Shown here: piece after piece, positions 62,377 through 64,000 of the stretch
How positions within the stretch are numbered: the stretch's first letter is position 1
How the letters are laid out: each line of letters opens with the position of its first letter
Assembly: GCA_937888595.1 (NCBI GenBank)
Contig: CALARK010000001.1
Coordinates: forward strand, 1 to 64,000
DNA from: an uncultured Sterolibacteriaceae bacterium
Lineage (GTDB): Bacteria; Pseudomonadota; Gammaproteobacteria; Burkholderiales; Rhodocyclaceae
Length of the DNA: 64,000 nt
Direction of reading: 5' to 3'
Position numbers and translations under genes: made by a program
The notes under the pieces: model-generated
What the model was told of the DNA's origin: nothing
The model's database searches: none
The model's input: the letters and a program-made list of their open reading frames with translations, nothing else

Positions 62377-63995
62377 ACCCGGAACACGGCCAGCGCGTCG
62401 TGCAGGTCCGACGCCTGCCGGTTCATTTCTTCGGCATTGCTGCGGATCTGGCCGACGGCCGCGGAATTTTCCTCGGCCATGCGCGCCAGCTCCTCCGAGT
62501 TGTTCGCGACGCTGTCGATCGTATTGCGCTGTTCCTGGATGGCCAGCGCGATGCTGGCCACGCTCTGCGTCGCCGCGTTGACCCCGTCGATCGCCTGAGT
62601 CAGCGCGGCGGAGATCTCGCTGCTTTTCGCCGCGCTGGCCGCCAGGCGGTTGTTGCCTTCGGCGATGGCCCGCTCCACGGTTTCGGTACCGGCCTCTAGC
62701 TGCAGCGTCACGGCCTCGATCTCGTTCGCCGATTCCGCCGACTTCTCGGCCAGCTTGCGCACCTCGTCCGCCACCACGGCGAAGCCACGGCCCTGTTCGC
62801 CGGCGCGCGCCGCCTCGATGGCGGCGTTGAGCGCCAGCAGGTTGGTCTGGTCCGCGATCTCCTTGACCTTCTGGGTCAGGCCGGCGATGCTGCGCGCGTT
62901 CTGCACGAAGTCCGCGACCGTGGCCGAGGTGTCGGTCAGGCTGCGCTCGATGTTGCGGACCTCGTCGAGCAGATTCAGGACGACCTGCTGGCTGAATGCC
63001 ACGTTGTCCTGCGCACGCGTCGCCTCGCTGGCGACCGCGCCGGCGTTGCTGGCCACCTGTTCGATGCTGCGCTGCATCTCTTCCATCGACGCGGCCAGCG
63101 ATACGGCCGTCCGGCTGGCACTGTCCGCCCCCTGCATGATTTCACCCGTCGCCCCGCGCATCTCGCTGGTGCCGGCATGGACGCTGGCGGCCGAGACCTT
63201 GGCGTTGCCGATCAACTGGACGAGCTGCCGGCGCAGCATCTCGATGCCGGTGGCCAGCTGGCCGACCTCGCCTTTCACTTCCAGCGCGATCCTGCCCGAC
63301 AGGTCGCCGGCGGTCAGGCGGCCGAGGTCGGCCACCAGTGCGCCGGCTGGCCGGATGATGTCGTGCTGGATGATGACGGCGAACATCGCCAGGCCACCGG
63401 CCAGCGCCAGCACAATGGCGATGCCGGCGGTCACCATGCTGCGATTCGCCCGTGAATTTGCCTCTTCCCGCGCCATGGCGGCCATGCTGCGGATCGCGTC
63501 GACCGCCTCGTCGAGCGTCTGGGTGGGCTTGCGGTCGATGCCGGAGACCGCCTTGTCGCCGACGGCGGCATCGCCACCCGCATCCTTGAAGGCCGCCAGG
63601 CCCTTGCGATAACCCTCGCCCAGCGTCCGGTGCGACTGAATGAACGCCTCGACGCGTTCGCGCGCCGCACCGGCGGGCAGCGTCGCCAGCAGGGCAGCGG
63701 CAGCATCCGCCACCCGTGCCTCCTCCTGCTCGAACCCCTTCCAGTAGCGTTCCAGCTTGTCGGCGTCACGGCCGCGCAGCAAGACGTTCTTCCACTCCTG
63801 GACCTGGATCTTGAAGTGTCCCTGGATGCCCAGTACCGCAGCCTGCGAGGCATCGAGGGCGGCAACCTGCGTGCGGTACTGCCCCAGCGCACCGATCAGG
63901 CCGTACGCGCCAATGCCTCCCCCCGCCACCACGATGGCCAACGCCAGCAGGAATGCACCGAGAATTTTTGTGCGCAAGGTCGAATGGTCAGGCAC
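62373..63995 (-). CDS. methyl-accepting chemotaxis protein
   Basis: 540 residues, GTG at 63995 as first start in the window; only 5 bases of upstream sequence are available, so the true start may lie outside. Transmembrane helix 1 (~12-33), a periplasmic four-helix-type ligand region (~34-185), helix 2 (~188-208, IVLALAGGLAMFAVII), HAMP (~210-265), then the signalling domain with the hairpin-tip IADQTNLLALNAAIEAARAG and FAVVADEVRKLAE. Ligand unknown. Likely controls the flagellar or pilus-based motility. Confidence 0.93.
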   Translation of the reverse strand: MPDHSTLRTKILGAFLLALAIVVAGGGIGAYGLIGALGQYRTQVAALDASQAAVLGIQGHFKIQVQEWKNVLLRGRDADKLERYWKGFEQEEARVADAAAALLATLPAGAARERVEAFIQSHRTLGEGYRKGLAAFKDAGGDAAVGDKAVSGIDRKPTQTLDEAVDAIRSMAAMAREEANSRANRSMVTAGIAIVLALAGGLAMFAVIIQHDIIRPAGALVADLGRLTAGDLSGRIALEVKGEVGQLATGIEMLRRQLVQLIGNAKVSAASVHAGTSEMRGATGEIMQGADSASRTAVSLAASMEEMQRSIEQVASNAGAVASEATRAQDNVAFSQQVVLNLLDEVRNIERSLTDTSATVADFVQNARSIAGLTQKVKEIADQTNLLALNAAIEAARAGEQGRGFAVVADEVRKLAEKSAESANEIEAVTLQLEAGTETVERAIAEGNNRLAASAAKSSEISAALTQAIDGVNAATQSVASIALAIQEQRNTIDSVANNSEELARMAEENSAAVGQIRSNAEEMNRQASDLHDALAVFRV

Positions 63996-64000
63996 GGGCT

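Overview
The window is a gene-dense piece (no gene-free stretch longer than about 180 bp) of a high-GC betaproteobacterial chromosome. The gene content and order (rplM-rpsI, tyrS next to what looks like an rRNA promoter, rppH/proS, DUF502-aspS-nudB, argB-HAD-slmA, hemB-engB, bioBC-comF, an MSHA pilus block, a methylmalonyl-CoA mutase operon) point to the Rhodocyclales or a neighbouring order. That placement is inference from synteny; no 16S gene lies in the window. The first ~5 kb is visibly lower in GC (about 50-60% in lines I counted) than the rest (about 65%).

Layout. 1-8.6 kb: tyrS, an M23 endopeptidase, erpA, a bactofilin with a DUF6776-type coiled-coil partner, argC, rplM-rpsI, an OsmC-like protein, coq7, a CNP1-like protein and rppH. 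8.6-21.5 kb: proS, a lytic transglycosylase, ffh, a CcsA-like membrane protein, a CorC/HlyC-type protein, pilC-pilD (without pilB), FmdB-type zinc ribbon, DUF502, aspS, a secreted barnase-type RNase with its barstar inhibitor, nudB and a peroxiredoxin-like protein. 21.4-24.9 kb: a compact minus-strand operon for a bufferin/HvfA-type metal-binding peptide: ECF sigma, anti-sigma, precursor peptide, MNIO enzyme (DUF692), DUF2063 partner, DoxX and a small cysteine-rich CWC protein. 24.9-36.4 kb: hsp20, argB, a nucleotidase, slmA, hemB, engB, a dihaem cytochrome c, a sensor kinase, msrPQ, bioB-bioC plus a 51-codon gene, comF. 36.4-42.8 kb: mshI-mshI2-mshJ-mshK-mshL-mshM-mshN. 43-50.5 kb: propionyl-CoA to succinyl-CoA operon (mcm, meaB, pccB, pccA) with a divergent GntR/FCD regulator. 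50.6-64 kb: a sulfur-flavoured cluster (67-aa protein, sulfide:quinone reductase-like flavoprotein, enoyl-CoA hydratase, two DsrE-family proteins), a nucleotidase, a divergent FeoB, a B12/radical SAM protein coupled to a ClpX-like ATPase, cutA, dsbD, ribE and a chemoreceptor.

The most striking signal is not a gene. A 23-bp sequence (bases 1-10 GCCGTCCCGC, 11-18 the palindrome CGGCGCCG, 19-23 ACTTT) occurs at least 17 times, on both strands, at 18-23 matches out of 23. Five copies are intergenic, two of them filling a gene gap almost exactly. Twelve lie inside genes, where seven are read as A-V-x-P-A-P-T-F-like peptide at signal-peptide ends, domain linkers or surface-type segments, including both interdomain linkers of DsbD. 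It behaves like a short mobile or selected genomic signature (inserted mini-repeat, or an uptake/recognition sequence); I do not recognise it as a described family.
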